Positions 8,001 through 16,179 of a stretch of 59,589 nucleotides of DNA are shown here, piece by piece. Within the stretch, counting starts at the first letter, position 1. The number at the start of each line of letters is the position of its first letter. Source of the stretch: an uncultured Ruminococcus sp. (GTDB lineage Bacteria > Bacillota > Clostridia > Oscillospirales > Acutalibacteraceae); contig CATXZD010000015.1 of NCBI GenBank assembly GCA_958403905.1, forward strand, positions 1 through 59,589, written 5' to 3'. The position numbers and the translations under genes were made by a program. The notes below the pieces were generated by a model. The model searched no databases and was not told the origin of the DNA. It saw only the letters and a list, made by a program, of their open reading frames with translations.

Positions 8001-10034
8001 TTAGAATTCAATGCCTGTGTAATCATCTTCATCATTATTTGAGTTTCCGCATTTGTCACTATTTGCAAAAATGCTGAAATAATAAAAATGATGAATTTTT
8101 CCTGCATTACCATTACCTTGTGCTTTGTGGATGATTTTATCGTTTGTAAATAATTGTTTGTCAAAATCTTCGGTAAGTTTTTTCCCTAGACTTGAACAAG
8201 AGACTGCAATAGGCATATTGCAGATTTTCTCTCCAGCTTTCAAAAGTTGTGTTGCAGTACCGCTCCATTTGTTTTCAGGACTTTCTGACAGTAAGCTTTT
8301 TATAGTTTTTACTATGGGACTATTTTTATATGCACGCTCTTTATCCTTTTCTGCAATTTCATATTCGTCTCCTATGACCTCCCAACAAAATTTATTTTGG
8401 TTAAAATGAATTACTGTATTATTTTCTTGTACATCACGACCGGTGATATGCAATGTCGCATTTTTATCTTTACGAGATTCTTTGTCAATCATAAAAATTG
8501 TGTCAGCTGCACCCATAATTCCATTAGTACCAGATATCATATTAAAATTATTTTCAGGGTCTTTCATCTTTCTGTTGTGATGCACAAGAAGAAGACTGAG
8601 TTTGTTTTTGTCTGCAAATGATTTTAACGCACCAATATCCGCATAATCTTGCTGATATATATTCCCTCGTGCAGGAGCTTTACTTCTAATTTTTTGTAAT
8701 GTATCAATTATTATTAATTTTATTTCAGGATATTGTTTTATATATCCTTCCAGTGTGCTAAGAAGATTTTCGTCCAATGAAGGTGCCTCATTGAAAAAAT
8801 AAAATCCTTCGGGGGCTATTCTATTTTGCAAAATTTTATTCGTTCTGTCTTGTAACCTTTGATAGCTATCTTCAAGCGCTAAATATAAAACCCCATTTTT
8901 GACAGTTTTTTTATTTAAGAAATTTTCACCTGAAGCAATCTTTAGCCCCATATCTAATACAAACCAACTTTTTCCCATTTTAGGAGAAGCGGAAAGCAGA
9001 CTTGTCCCCTCAGGTAAAATATCTTCAACCAAATATTGTATTGGGGGCAAATCAGCTTTTTGTAGGTCTTGTGCAGATATAATATTGGGTGTTGCAAGTG
9101 CTTTTTTAGTTGATTCATTATTTTGCGAATGTTTATCATCTGAAAGAATATGTCTCTTTTTATTTTGTTCGCAGTACTTTGCGTATTGCTCTGCGGCTGT
9201 TGAAGATGGCATACCTGTTTTAATTAAATTTGCTATATAATCTTTCCTTTCTAATTTTTTCTTGTGTTTGTCATCTTTCTGACTCACATAGGGACTTGAA
9301 AGAAAAGAGTGTAAGGCTAAATCTTCATTTTTATTGCACCAGTATAATAATTTATTCATAAAGCCCAAATCATTTTCACTTTCACTTTTATGAGGACGAG
9401 AACCTTGCCAATATGAACTTAGCTTTTTATCCTTTTTTAAACCTATATCTAAAAAATCTCGGTCTGTTAGATTCGTGTTAGATTTGTATATTTTAATTTG
9501 GTTGTTATTGGATTGCGGTTTTTTCATATATGTATCTAATATTTGCGGCAATACAAAAGTACCGTCAACCATTGAATTATTATTGATAGAATTTCCTGTT
9601 ATTGTAACATATTTATTTGTAGCCCCTGAAACATAAATTTCAAGTTTTCGACTTTTATTATGTATGTAGTAAATTTCCTTATTATATTTGAAATCACTTA
9701 CGGTAAATATTATGCGAATTCCTGTACCGCTTGGACTTACTTCTGTATAACTATTCATTTTATTGATGATATCTTTTGCCATATCAGATAATTCTCCGTT
9801 ATTGTAGCAATGGTCAATATCTATTGCACCGATACCATTAAATATACCAATGCCTAAACCAGTATAATTTCCGCTATTGAGTGCTTTACAGGCTGTTCCA
9901 AAATCAGCAAATGTGTCAGGGTCATTTGATCTAACACACGCATTAGTTTTCGGATTGTAGGGTATTTTCTTGTCTTTCCATACGCACCAATAGTTGTGTT
10001 CTTTTAATTCAACAGGGATATTATTTAGTTTCAT
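8001..10034 (-). CDS. PrimPol-like primase fused to RepA-type helicase
   Basis: A ~677-residue replication protein typical of plasmids, phages and integrative elements. The N-terminal ~170 residues look like an archaeo-eukaryotic primase/polymerase domain, with AIDIDHC (hhhDhD motif, about 72-78) and SPSGTGIRI (about 102-110). A helical linker follows, then a RecA-fold AAA_25/RepA-like ATPase with Walker A SASPKMGKS (about 350-358), the Walker B-like IKLIIIDTLQKI and LLVHHNRK. The ATG at 10034 has AAAGGAG nine bases upstream; another ATG at 10040 is only three bases from it. It overlaps the end of the small gene 10021-10188, so they form one unit. It probably replicates the element. Confidence 0.8.
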   Translation of the reverse strand: MKLNNIPVELKEHNYWCVWKDKKIPYNPKTNACVRSNDPDTFADFGTACKALNSGNYTGLGIGIFNGIGAIDIDHCYNNGELSDMAKDIINKMNSYTEVSPSGTGIRIIFTVSDFKYNKEIYYIHNKSRKLEIYVSGATNKYVTITGNSINNNSMVDGTFVLPQILDTYMKKPQSNNNQIKIYKSNTNLTDRDFLDIGLKKDKKLSSYWQGSRPHKSESENDLGFMNKLLYWCNKNEDLALHSFLSSPYVSQKDDKHKKKLERKDYIANLIKTGMPSSTAAEQYAKYCEQNKKRHILSDDKHSQNNESTKKALATPNIISAQDLQKADLPPIQYLVEDILPEGTSLLSASPKMGKSWFVLDMGLKIASGENFLNKKTVKNGVLYLALEDSYQRLQDRTNKILQNRIAPEGFYFFNEAPSLDENLLSTLEGYIKQYPEIKLIIIDTLQKIRSKAPARGNIYQQDYADIGALKSFADKNKLSLLLVHHNRKMKDPENNFNMISGTNGIMGAADTIFMIDKESRKDKNATLHITGRDVQENNTVIHFNQNKFCWEVIGDEYEIAEKDKERAYKNSPIVKTIKSLLSESPENKWSGTATQLLKAGEKICNMPIAVSCSSLGKKLTEDFDKQLFTNDKIIHKAQGNGNAGKIHHFYYFSIFANSDKCGNSNNDEDDYTGIEF

Positions 10035-10188
10035 ATTCATTTACTCCTTTCGCATTCTCAAGTTCAAGTTCTTGTTTTAAAAAAAGTTCGTATTCTTGTT
10101 GATGTGTTCTAACATATTCAGCTATGTCTGGATACACAGCCAATGCAAGTTCTCTGATTTGTTGTTTGCTGAGTCTAAAATTTTTCAT
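10021..10188 (-). CDS. Small protein encoded upstream of the PrimPol-helicase
   Basis: A 55-residue helical, charged protein (KNFRLSKQQIRELALAVYPD, then an acidic Glu-rich end). The ATG at 10188 has GGAGG nine bases upstream, which makes the longer reading from 10233 unlikely. Its 3' end overlaps the start of the helicase gene, indicating translational coupling. The N-terminal half has the feel of a short DNA-binding or replication accessory protein, but no family is recognised. Confidence 0.6.
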   Translation of the reverse strand: MKNFRLSKQQIRELALAVYPDIAEYVRTHQQEYELFLKQELELENAKGVNEYETK

Positions 10189-10313
10189 TTTAGCATTCCT
10201 CCAAAAAAATAAATTTAAGCCTGTGCCCAGCATTTACAACGAATACGCTTACAACTATGCACTTGACGAACCTAAAAGGGTGTAGTAAAATTAGTATTTA
10301 GAAGGTGTTATTA

Positions 10314-11153
10314 ATGGATTTACGAGAATTAGAAAAAAATTACGGCACTGAAAAACAGTGCCTTGATTATTTATACAATTTGCGTTGGGCAAATGGTTAT
10401 TGTTGTCCAAGATGTCAGCACAACGAAAATTGGGAAATATCCGCCCATAAGTATAAATGTAAAAAATGTGGTTATTAAACAACTGTGATTGCAGGAACAT
10501 TGTTGCAGGACACCCATATTCCAACCAATCTTTGGTTTAAAGCAATTTGGTATGTAACGTCAAGCAAAAGCAAAATTACTGCACTCGGACTTCAAAATCA
10601 GCTTGGTTTAAGTAGCAATAGAACAGCATTGTTAATGCTCTCTAAAATCAGATGTGCTATGTTTAGCGAAAAACAAGATAAATTATCTGGAAAAATTGAG
10701 GTTTATTGGATATATAATTATGACTATAATCATAATTTGTACTATTTAATAATTGCTGTAGAAATTGTTAATAATCAAGTAGGACGAATTAAATTAAAGC
10801 GATTAGACCGTCGGGATTATTCACAAATAAACACTTTTATAGAAGCTTACATAGAAAAAGGAAGTCAAATACAATGCAAAAAATGGGGAGGTATAGACAA
10901 TATAATCTCCAAAGGTTATAACTGTAAAATCAAGTCAGATAGATATTCATTTCCTTATGCTAACAAAGTTAATGATGAGTTTCAGCGTTGGTTACTATAT
11001 AATTGCAATAATCAGAAAATAAAAATTTCTTACAATGTTTTTGCGTGTGACGCTTTTTGTAAAGATTTTAATAAATACAAGCAAGTTCCTTCATTTGAAG
11101 AAATATTGTATAATGCAATGCACCTGCCACCTACACCATATACAAAAAAATAA
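10314..11153 (+). pseudogene. Inactivated IS1595-type transposase
   Basis: From the ATG at 10314 the reading begins MDLRELEKNYGTEKQCLDYLYNLRW and has the N-terminal zinc ribbon (CPRC...CKKCGY) of IS1595-family transposases. It then meets an in-frame TAA at 10476-10478, where the family normally has Gln (CGYQTT). The reading resumes in the same frame with TLLQDTHIPTNLWFKAIWYVTSSKS and LGLSSNRTALLMLSKIRCAM, which are characteristic of the family. The catalytic aspartate positions also look lost: VDETYIG-type sequence is replaced by VYWIYNY, and the usual TDGW-type site reads QCKKWG. The gene is therefore dead by both nonsense and active-site decay. It is the only plus-strand gene in this part of the block. 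Confidence 0.8.
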
Positions 11154-11185
11154 ACTCCACAAACAATTAATTGTCTGTGGAGTTT
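11143..11185 (-). terminator. Terminator for the 12846-11253 gene pair
   Basis: AAACTCCACA and TGTGGAGTTT, with a further ACAATTAATTGT palindrome inside, make a long hairpin. On the minus strand it is followed by ATTTTTTTG. It lies about 70 bp downstream of the stop codon of the 11253-11888 gene and just after the dead transposase, so it serves the minus-strand pair. Confidence 0.75.
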
Positions 11186-11252
11186 AATCTCAAACAGATT
11201 AAATTTTATAGGTTAAGAAGCGAAATGCTGATGAAGTATAATTATTTTAATA

Positions 11253-11888
11253 TCAATTTGAATGTCGTTTTGTCCAATTTAGAATGATAGTTTCATCATT
11301 TTTCTCATCACAGGGATTAGCAGAATAGCAGAAACTCAAAGTATTATCGCTGTGCAATTTCTTATATAGCTCTGGTTTTAAAATTCTTGTCTTATTATCG
11401 TTAAAAGGACTTCTTTGACCAGGTGTGCCATAAAGCTTATTAGGATTTCTGCGAACTTTATAGCAATAAATTTTGTTTGGGTCTTCAGCATCACTATTGC
11501 TTAACGAATGAACCATTGCTCTTTTTTCGTTCTCTGTTATCTTTTGTTTAACTTCGGTCGGGATATATCTACCTAAATTTTTAGAAAATTGGTTTAATAT
11601 ATCGCCTAAGTTATCAGAAAATGCAATTCCAAAATACAATCGTAAGGTCTTTGCATCAGTCATTAAACAACACGTATTTGCTGGAACCTCTAAATCATCA
11701 TTGAAATTACTTTCTTTCATAAAATGTAACTTTAATAATGCAAAATTTGGTTTAGATTCATCTTTTAAGTATAATTTTACAAGCACAATGTAATTCATAT
11801 TTTTATATGCGAATAAAAAACTACTAATTACCCAACCTTGCTTTTCCATATCTGATTTAAGTACTTTTAAGTTATTAAGAGGCTTCAT
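11253..11888 (-). CDS. Unknown protein, second gene of a defence-like pair
   Basis: A ~211-residue soluble protein. The ATG at 11888 has GAGGTG six bases upstream; a longer reading to 11924 lacks a ribosome site. The N-terminal half (NLKVLKSDMEKQGWVISSFLFAYKNMNYIVLVKLY) looks like an alpha/beta fold; the C-terminal half has basic patches (KVRRNPNKLYGTPGQRSPFNDNKTRILKPELY). It overlaps the end of the upstream 323-residue gene by 14 bp, so the two are co-translated and probably act together. I cannot place it in a named family with confidence. Context (recombinase block, dead IS, adjacent AbiEii-type ATPase) suggests phage defence, which is inference. Confidence 0.55.
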   Translation of the reverse strand: MKPLNNLKVLKSDMEKQGWVISSFLFAYKNMNYIVLVKLYLKDESKPNFALLKLHFMKESNFNDDLEVPANTCCLMTDAKTLRLYFGIAFSDNLGDILNQFSKNLGRYIPTEVKQKITENEKRAMVHSLSNSDAEDPNKIYCYKVRRNPNKLYGTPGQRSPFNDNKTRILKPELYKKLHSDNTLSFCYSANPCDEKNDETIILNWTKRHSN

Positions 11889-12846
11889 CAAAGTCACCTC
11901 TATATTTCTTATAAACAATCGCATCTAACTGGCTATCATCAAGTGAACCATCGCCAGATTTAATTCTTAAAAGAATATCTTTGATAAAATAATCTTCATC
12001 TTTTTTGTTAATTACACTATAATTAAATGCAGATTCCTTGTGGATTTTTCCATCAACAAAATCTGGGTAAAGTTCTTTCCTAGATGGCGGAATAAGTTCT
12101 TTTTTTCCATTCTTGTACTCTTTTACAATACATTTTTCTGGATGGTTAGAAATAATGTCTTGTTGTAGAGTCTTAAGAATATATTGTTTAATGTAACATT
12201 CCACATTAAATATATAGCGTTTTCTTACTACAGATTTAGGAACAAGCAATCTCATTTCATTGTTTACTAAAAACGGGTTGCCTTCTAATTCTCTCCATGA
12301 CAAAGAATTGCAATCCCAATAATAACCAATTATCGCTACTTTATTGCCCAATTTAATATTCCAAATATCAGCTTGTTTCAATGTGAACTGATACAATTGC
12401 TTTCTTATAATATTAGTAATTAAATCAGACATCTTATCTTCGGCAAAATTTTGAATATACATACAAAGAGCCAAAGGATTGCTTTCAATATACGGATTTC
12501 TTCGAACAATATTATAGAAATCCAAAAATAGCTTTGTCAATTCCGCAGATGTATTACCCCTACCAAATTTACTACAAACTTTCATGCCCAAATTAGTTTC
12601 ATTAGGTTCCGAAGCATGATTCAATAGTTCGTGCAAACGTTTATGGTTTTTTTCTCTACAAGCTTTAAAAATTTCCTTAAAGAAACTATCAATACATTTT
12701 CTTGACTCTTTGCAAAAATCATTTTGTAATGCCTGGATTACATATGGGTCAATAAAAAGTCTTGTATCTAAGGTTTCGTCGATGTCGATAAAATCAATAT
12801 CTTTATGACCGTTTGTATTCAATTGAAAAATCTCTGTAATATGCAA
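11875..12846 (-). CDS. Unknown protein, first gene of a defence-like pair
   Basis: A 323-residue soluble protein starting at a TTG with GAG seven bases upstream. Recognisable landmarks are DIDETLDTRLFIDPYVI near the N-terminus, FGRGNTSAELTKLFLDFY, MSDLITNIIRKQLYQFTLKQADIW and NPFLVNNEMRLLVPKSVV. This pattern (an 'LFIDP' start, an 'S-D-hh-T-N-I-I' centre and an 'hhLVPK' segment) recurs in uncharacterised proteins that I associate with restriction and defence loci, but I cannot name the family. Its end overlaps the following gene by 14 bp. The upstream gap holds a predicted small RNA on the opposite strand. Confidence 0.55.
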   Translation of the reverse strand: MHITEIFQLNTNGHKDIDFIDIDETLDTRLFIDPYVIQALQNDFCKESRKCIDSFFKEIFKACREKNHKRLHELLNHASEPNETNLGMKVCSKFGRGNTSAELTKLFLDFYNIVRRNPYIESNPLALCMYIQNFAEDKMSDLITNIIRKQLYQFTLKQADIWNIKLGNKVAIIGYYWDCNSLSWRELEGNPFLVNNEMRLLVPKSVVRKRYIFNVECYIKQYILKTLQQDIISNHPEKCIVKEYKNGKKELIPPSRKELYPDFVDGKIHKESAFNYSVINKKDEDYFIKDILLRIKSGDGSLDDSQLDAIVYKKYRGDFDEAS

Positions 12847-12948
12847 GTTATCACTCGCCTTTCTTATTTTTAGTATAATTATTTATATATAATCACACTC
12901 AATAAGAAACCTTGTGGTTTTTTCACCTTTCTGGGAACAGATTTCATA

Positions 12949-12977
12949 TTGCAAACAGCTCAAAAATATGGTACAAT
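12949..12977 (+). promoter_or_regulatory. Promoter of a predicted small RNA
   Basis: TTGCAA (12949-12954), a 17-bp spacer and TACAAT (12972-12977) with a TGG extension (TGn-type extended -10) lie in the gap between two minus-strand genes and point along the plus strand. A start near 12984 would give the ~75-nt transcript described next. Confidence 0.6.
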
Positions 12978-12983
12978 GACAAG

Positions 12984-13062
12984 TGCTAATGTGACAAAGT
13001 ACAAAACTGTGCTTCTGTTACCTCACAAGACACCGAGCGGCAACTCGGTGTTTTTGTTTTTT
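12984..13062 (+). ncRNA. Predicted ~75-nt structured small RNA with terminator
   Basis: Downstream of the promoter, GUGAC (from 12991) pairs with GUUAC (to 13021) around an inner AAGUAC/GUGCUU hairpin. A second hairpin, ACACCGAG/CTCGGTGT (13030-13037 and 13044-13051), is followed by TTTTTGTTTTTTT. No open reading frame with a ribosome site is present. The T-run exists only on the plus strand, so this terminator cannot serve the flanking minus-strand genes. It is probably an independent RNA lying between the AAA ATPase gene and the unknown gene pair. It could be an antitoxin-like, regulatory or guide-type RNA; no known family is recognised. Confidence 0.55.
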
Positions 13063-13079
13063 TATTGAAATGTGTTGTT

Positions 13080-14363
13080 TTAGAAAAATTTTTCAGGATT
13101 ACAACCGAATGCACCTTCTAAAATTTTATTTTGTAAATTTACTTTAGAGCGAGATGTTTTTAAATCGCTCATTCTATGTAACTTGCTTTTTCCATAATTA
13201 TTCTTGCTTATCACCCATACTTGATCTCTACGTGTATTTTTACTTATTAGTAACGGCTGATGAGATGTGCAAATAAGCTGAGCATTATTTGGATTAGTAT
13301 TTGGATTTTCAAACAATTCTATAATCTCTCTAACGAGCGATAGATGTAATCCATTTTCAATTTCATCAATAATTAAAGTGCCGCCAGATTCTAATGTATC
13401 ATAGAGATAAGGTAGTGTTGTAAAAAGTTTAATAGTTCCTAATGATTCATCTGTAAAAAACTTAATTGGCGTGCTACTAGTTTCAACGCCATTTTCATAA
13501 ACAGCATGTTCAGAATTAACTTCTACAGTTGTTTTCTTAGCAATAAACTCTCTGTTCTCAAAATCATCAATTTCAATCTTTTCTCTTGATACCTCTTCCT
13601 CTAAAAGAGATACTGTCATCTTTCTAATTGTAGGGTCTGCTTTCGATAGTATTTTAGCATATTCTTCAAGGCGTGAAGCTGAAAATGCATTTTGAGAATC
13701 AGTAGGTTGTATTCGTGCAGCCGTCATACTAACAATTTCAATGTTTTTTATAGCACTTATTACCTTTGTTGCTAATTTATTATTAAGTAAAGCTGCAACA
13801 GGTAAAGCAAGAGCCTCTTCTTTAACAACTTGTTTAATGGGTTCAAAATTTTTTAAATCCGATTTTAACACAATATCCTTGTAAGAAGATGATATTCTCT
13901 CAAGTAATTTTTCTGTGCGTTTATATTTTTTGGTTAGAAGCTCATATATTATCTTTTGATTTAATATGGTAAATTTATAATGATAATACACTTTATCAAG
14001 AAGAAGTTCTATTTCAAAAGAAGTAGGTTTGCTCGCGTACTCAACATCAAAAGCAAAAGAAGGAACAGCGGCGTTAATACCTTTAAAGTGCGGTAAATCT
14101 AACAAACGCGAATTATTCATAGCTGTGAGCGGAGACCAATCTACCAAACGCTGTATTTCGCGAAGAATTTTACAAAAAAAAGTTTTACCAGAACCATTAG
14201 CACCATATACATATGAGACTTTATTATAATATTCGTCATTAATATATATAGCAAAATCAGTTGAATCTTTTTTGCTACTGTCGATAAGAGTAGTGAATTC
14301 CGTTTTATCAGCAAACGACGCAAAATTTTCAGCAGATAGTGATTTCAAAATACAGTTATTCAT
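13080..14363 (-). CDS. AAA15/AbiEii-type ATPase (abortive-infection like)
   Basis: A 427-residue ABC/SMC-like ATPase of the AAA_21/AAA15 group. The N-terminus has the family's 'L.AENFASF.D' start, Walker A GANGSGKTFF lies near residue 55, a long insert follows, and the C-terminus has a signature region (FTDESLGTIKLFTTL), Walker B with catalytic glutamate (GGTLIIDEIENGLH) and the switch ICTSHQPLLI. RloA/AbiLi and OLD-related ATPases share this plan and often act in phage defence with a partner nuclease. No RloB-like partner is adjacent. The ATG at 14363 was chosen because AAGGTGAG lies just upstream; an upstream GTG is part of that site. It has its own strong promoter. Confidence 0.8.
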   Translation of the reverse strand: MNNCILKSLSAENFASFADKTEFTTLIDSSKKDSTDFAIYINDEYYNKVSYVYGANGSGKTFFCKILREIQRLVDWSPLTAMNNSRLLDLPHFKGINAAVPSFAFDVEYASKPTSFEIELLLDKVYYHYKFTILNQKIIYELLTKKYKRTEKLLERISSSYKDIVLKSDLKNFEPIKQVVKEEALALPVAALLNNKLATKVISAIKNIEIVSMTAARIQPTDSQNAFSASRLEEYAKILSKADPTIRKMTVSLLEEEVSREKIEIDDFENREFIAKKTTVEVNSEHAVYENGVETSSTPIKFFTDESLGTIKLFTTLPYLYDTLESGGTLIIDEIENGLHLSLVREIIELFENPNTNPNNAQLICTSHQPLLISKNTRRDQVWVISKNNYGKSKLHRMSDLKTSRSKVNLQNKILEGAFGCNPEKFF

Positions 14364-14386
14364 AAAAAAACTCACCTTTCCAATAA

Positions 14387-14415
14387 AGAATACTATATTC
14401 TTCTTAAATTGTCAA
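14387..14415 (-). promoter_or_regulatory. Promoter for the AAA15-type ATPase gene
   Basis: TTGACA (14410-14415), a 17-bp spacer and TATTCT (14387-14392) on the minus strand, about 24 bp upstream of the ATG. Confidence 0.75.
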
Positions 14416-14475
14416 TAGCTATTTTAAAAAAATCTGCATATCGGTCGATTTTTTTAAAATAACTTTATTGCATAT

Positions 14476-14508
14476 AAAAACAGAGAGTCCGAAAACTCTC
14501 TGTTTTTT
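14476..14508. terminator. Bidirectional terminator between ssrA and the accessory block
   Basis: CAGAGAGT and ACTCTCTG form an 8-bp stem extended by A/T pairs, with A-runs before and T-runs after on both strands. On the minus strand it lies about 80 bp beyond the 3' end of ssrA and would end that transcript. A GC-rich GGCGGCTTCGCCG hairpin lies between the two. Confidence 0.75.
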
Positions 14509-14583
14509 CTTGCTATTATATTACAACCAAACCGTAACGGCGAAGCCGCCGAAATAGAAATAGGGTTTTGTGTAATATTGGTG

Positions 14584-14927
14584 TGGTGGAGGTGGGGGGA
14601 GTCGAACCCCCGTCCGAAAAATGTTTGCCAAGAATTTCTCCGAGCGCAGTCGCTGTTTTATATCTCCCTAACTGTATCGCCCAACGACAGGCTATACAGT
14701 TCGGCAGCTCCTAATGTGTGACAAAGTGCGGAGCGATACTCTGTTCACATTTACCACTAATCGACGCCCCTTGCACAGTCGTGGTGCTCTATGCAGGAAC
14801 GAGCAGCATTAAGCTGCTAATTTAACTGTAGTTTTGTCAGTTATTTTAAATTGCGGATTTTATAGCGGTTCCGCACCGCTGCTCGCTTATCAAGGTTCAC
14901 AATCCCCGTCGAAACCTTTACACCCCC
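14584..14927 (-). ncRNA. ssrA: tmRNA (ssrA)
   Basis: Transfer-messenger RNA of about 344 nt that rescues stalled ribosomes. The 5' end GGGGGUG (from 14927) pairs with CACCUCC before a 3' ACCA (ending at 14584), giving a 7-bp tRNA-like acceptor stem. The T-arm GGGGGUUCGACUCCCC and the family-typical GGUUUCGACGGGG start are clear. The tag reading frame ends ...DKTTVKLAA followed by TAA at about 14811-14840; upstream in-frame codons read QFKITD, so the resume codon is not certain. A TATAAT box lies just before the 5' end. smpB lies two genes upstream, matching the functional pair. The 3' end of ssrA is a frequent integration site, and here it borders the accessory block. Confidence 0.95.
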
Positions 14928-14947
14928 ATATATTATATTAAAGCTAA

Positions 14948-15712
14948 TTACCTTGCCAGATACAAATCGATTGTGTCATATATATTGATATATCCTCCGA
15001 CAGCATCAAGTGAACTTTTCATATCCTCTTCAAAGCTTTGCTTTATTTCTTTGGACAAAGTCCTATGATCGGAATATGTGTTGAGTAAATCAATATATTC
15101 ATCGCAACTTAACCTGCGCACGCGCTTATAAACATTGGAAAATACAGCATCAAAGTTGTTGTCCTCTAACTCCCTGAATTTTATTTTATAATCATCTTCA
15201 CAAAATTCTACCTGTTTTTTGTCGCTCGGTCTATATTTTTTATAAACCGCCATACTTGCAACATTCGTTTTATCATCACATCTGCTGACAAACGGATGAT
15301 TCCAGAACAAAGCAAGAAATCCGTTTTTTGAAAGCAGTCTTTTTACCTTTTCATAACCGCTTGGCTGTGGAATCCAATGAAATGCAGTTGCGGAATAGAT
15401 TAAATCAAAGCTATTCTTGGGCAAATCGCACTGTAAAAAGTTATCATTTATAATGCTTATATTTTTATAATTCTCAAACTTTACCTTGCAATAATCAGCA
15501 AGATTTTCACCAAGCTCAACAGCAGTCAATTTACAGCCTTTGTCAAGAAATGGCTTTGTAGCCTGACCTGTACCGATTCCAATTTCAAGCACATTGCTGT
15601 CGGGTGAAATCTCTAAATATTTAAAAACATCTTCAAACATCTTTGCAGGATACCGAGGCCTTATGCTGTCATAATTTTTAACATCCTCATTAAAGGTATA
15701 TCTCAAATCCAT
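14948..15712 (-). CDS. Class I SAM-dependent methyltransferase
   Basis: A 254-residue methyltransferase. The AdoMet-binding motif I is NVLEIGIGTGQATKPFL (about 39-55), followed by LTAVELGENL, the motif II-like region SFDLIYSATAFHWI and RLLSKNGFLALFWNH. This is the Methyltransf_11/25 type acting on small molecules or proteins; the substrate cannot be told. It lies 5 bp downstream of smpB in the smpB-recR-ybaB-dnaX run and 21 bp before ssrA. The ssrA promoter therefore overlaps the end of this gene. Confidence 0.85.
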   Translation of the reverse strand: MDLRYTFNEDVKNYDSIRPRYPAKMFEDVFKYLEISPDSNVLEIGIGTGQATKPFLDKGCKLTAVELGENLADYCKVKFENYKNISIINDNFLQCDLPKNSFDLIYSATAFHWIPQPSGYEKVKRLLSKNGFLALFWNHPFVSRCDDKTNVASMAVYKKYRPSDKKQVEFCEDDYKIKFRELEDNNFDAVFSNVYKRVRRLSCDEYIDLLNTYSDHRTLSKEIKQSFEEDMKSSLDAVGGYINIYDTIDLYLAR

Positions 15713-15717
15713 AGTAT

Positions 15718-16179
15718 TTACCCTCTGCCCTGTTCCTTGAGGGCACGCTCTATGTCACGCTTTGCACTGCGTTTTGCCATATCCTCACGCTTATCATATA
15801 GCTTCTTACCCCTGCACAAACCAACCTGTAACTTTACTCTGCTGTCCTTAAAATAAAGGCTTATGGGTATCAGCGAATATCCTGTTTGCTTTACGGTGCC
15901 GTAAAGCCTGTTGATTTCTTTCTTATGCATAAGGAGTCGGCGCACTCGCATTGGGTCACGGTTAAAAATATTGCCGTGCTCATATGGAGAAATGTGCATT
16001 CCGTTGACGAAAATTTCACCGTCAATAATAGAACACCAGCTGTCCTTGAGATTTACCCTGCCGTTTCTGATAGACTTTACCTCTGTTCCGAACAGCTCAA
16101 TTCCGGCCTCATATGACTCCTCAATAAAATAATCATGATGAGCCTTTTTGTTCTGTGCAATCGTTTTGCGTGAGCTCAT
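15718..16179 (-). CDS. smpB: SsrA-binding protein SmpB
   Basis: A 153-residue RNA-binding protein that delivers tmRNA to stalled ribosomes. The family landmarks KKAHHDYFIEESYEAGIELFGTEVKSIR, HISPYEHGNIFNRDP and RRLLMHKKEI are all present, as is the basic C-terminal tail (KREDMAKRSAKRDIERALKEQ) that enters the mRNA channel. Full length. Its ATG overlaps the recR stop codon by one base (TAATG), so translation is coupled. The ssrA RNA is encoded 0.8 kb downstream. Confidence 0.97.
   Translation of the reverse strand: MSSRKTIAQNKKAHHDYFIEESYEAGIELFGTEVKSIRNGRVNLKDSWCSIIDGEIFVNGMHISPYEHGNIFNRDPMRVRRLLMHKKEINRLYGTVKQTGYSLIPISLYFKDSRVKLQVGLCRGKKLYDKREDMAKRSAKRDIERALKEQGRG

Noticed and set aside
10291..10524. 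Minus-strand 77-codon frame over the transposase start
   Set aside because: It is the antisense shadow of the IS1595 zinc-ribbon region, which has clear family similarity on the plus strand.
13020..13062. Resemblance of the sRNA 3' hairpin to a Cas9 tracrRNA end (CACCGAG...CTCGGTG)
   Set aside because: No cas9 or repeat array is present, and the similarity is limited to one terminator stem.
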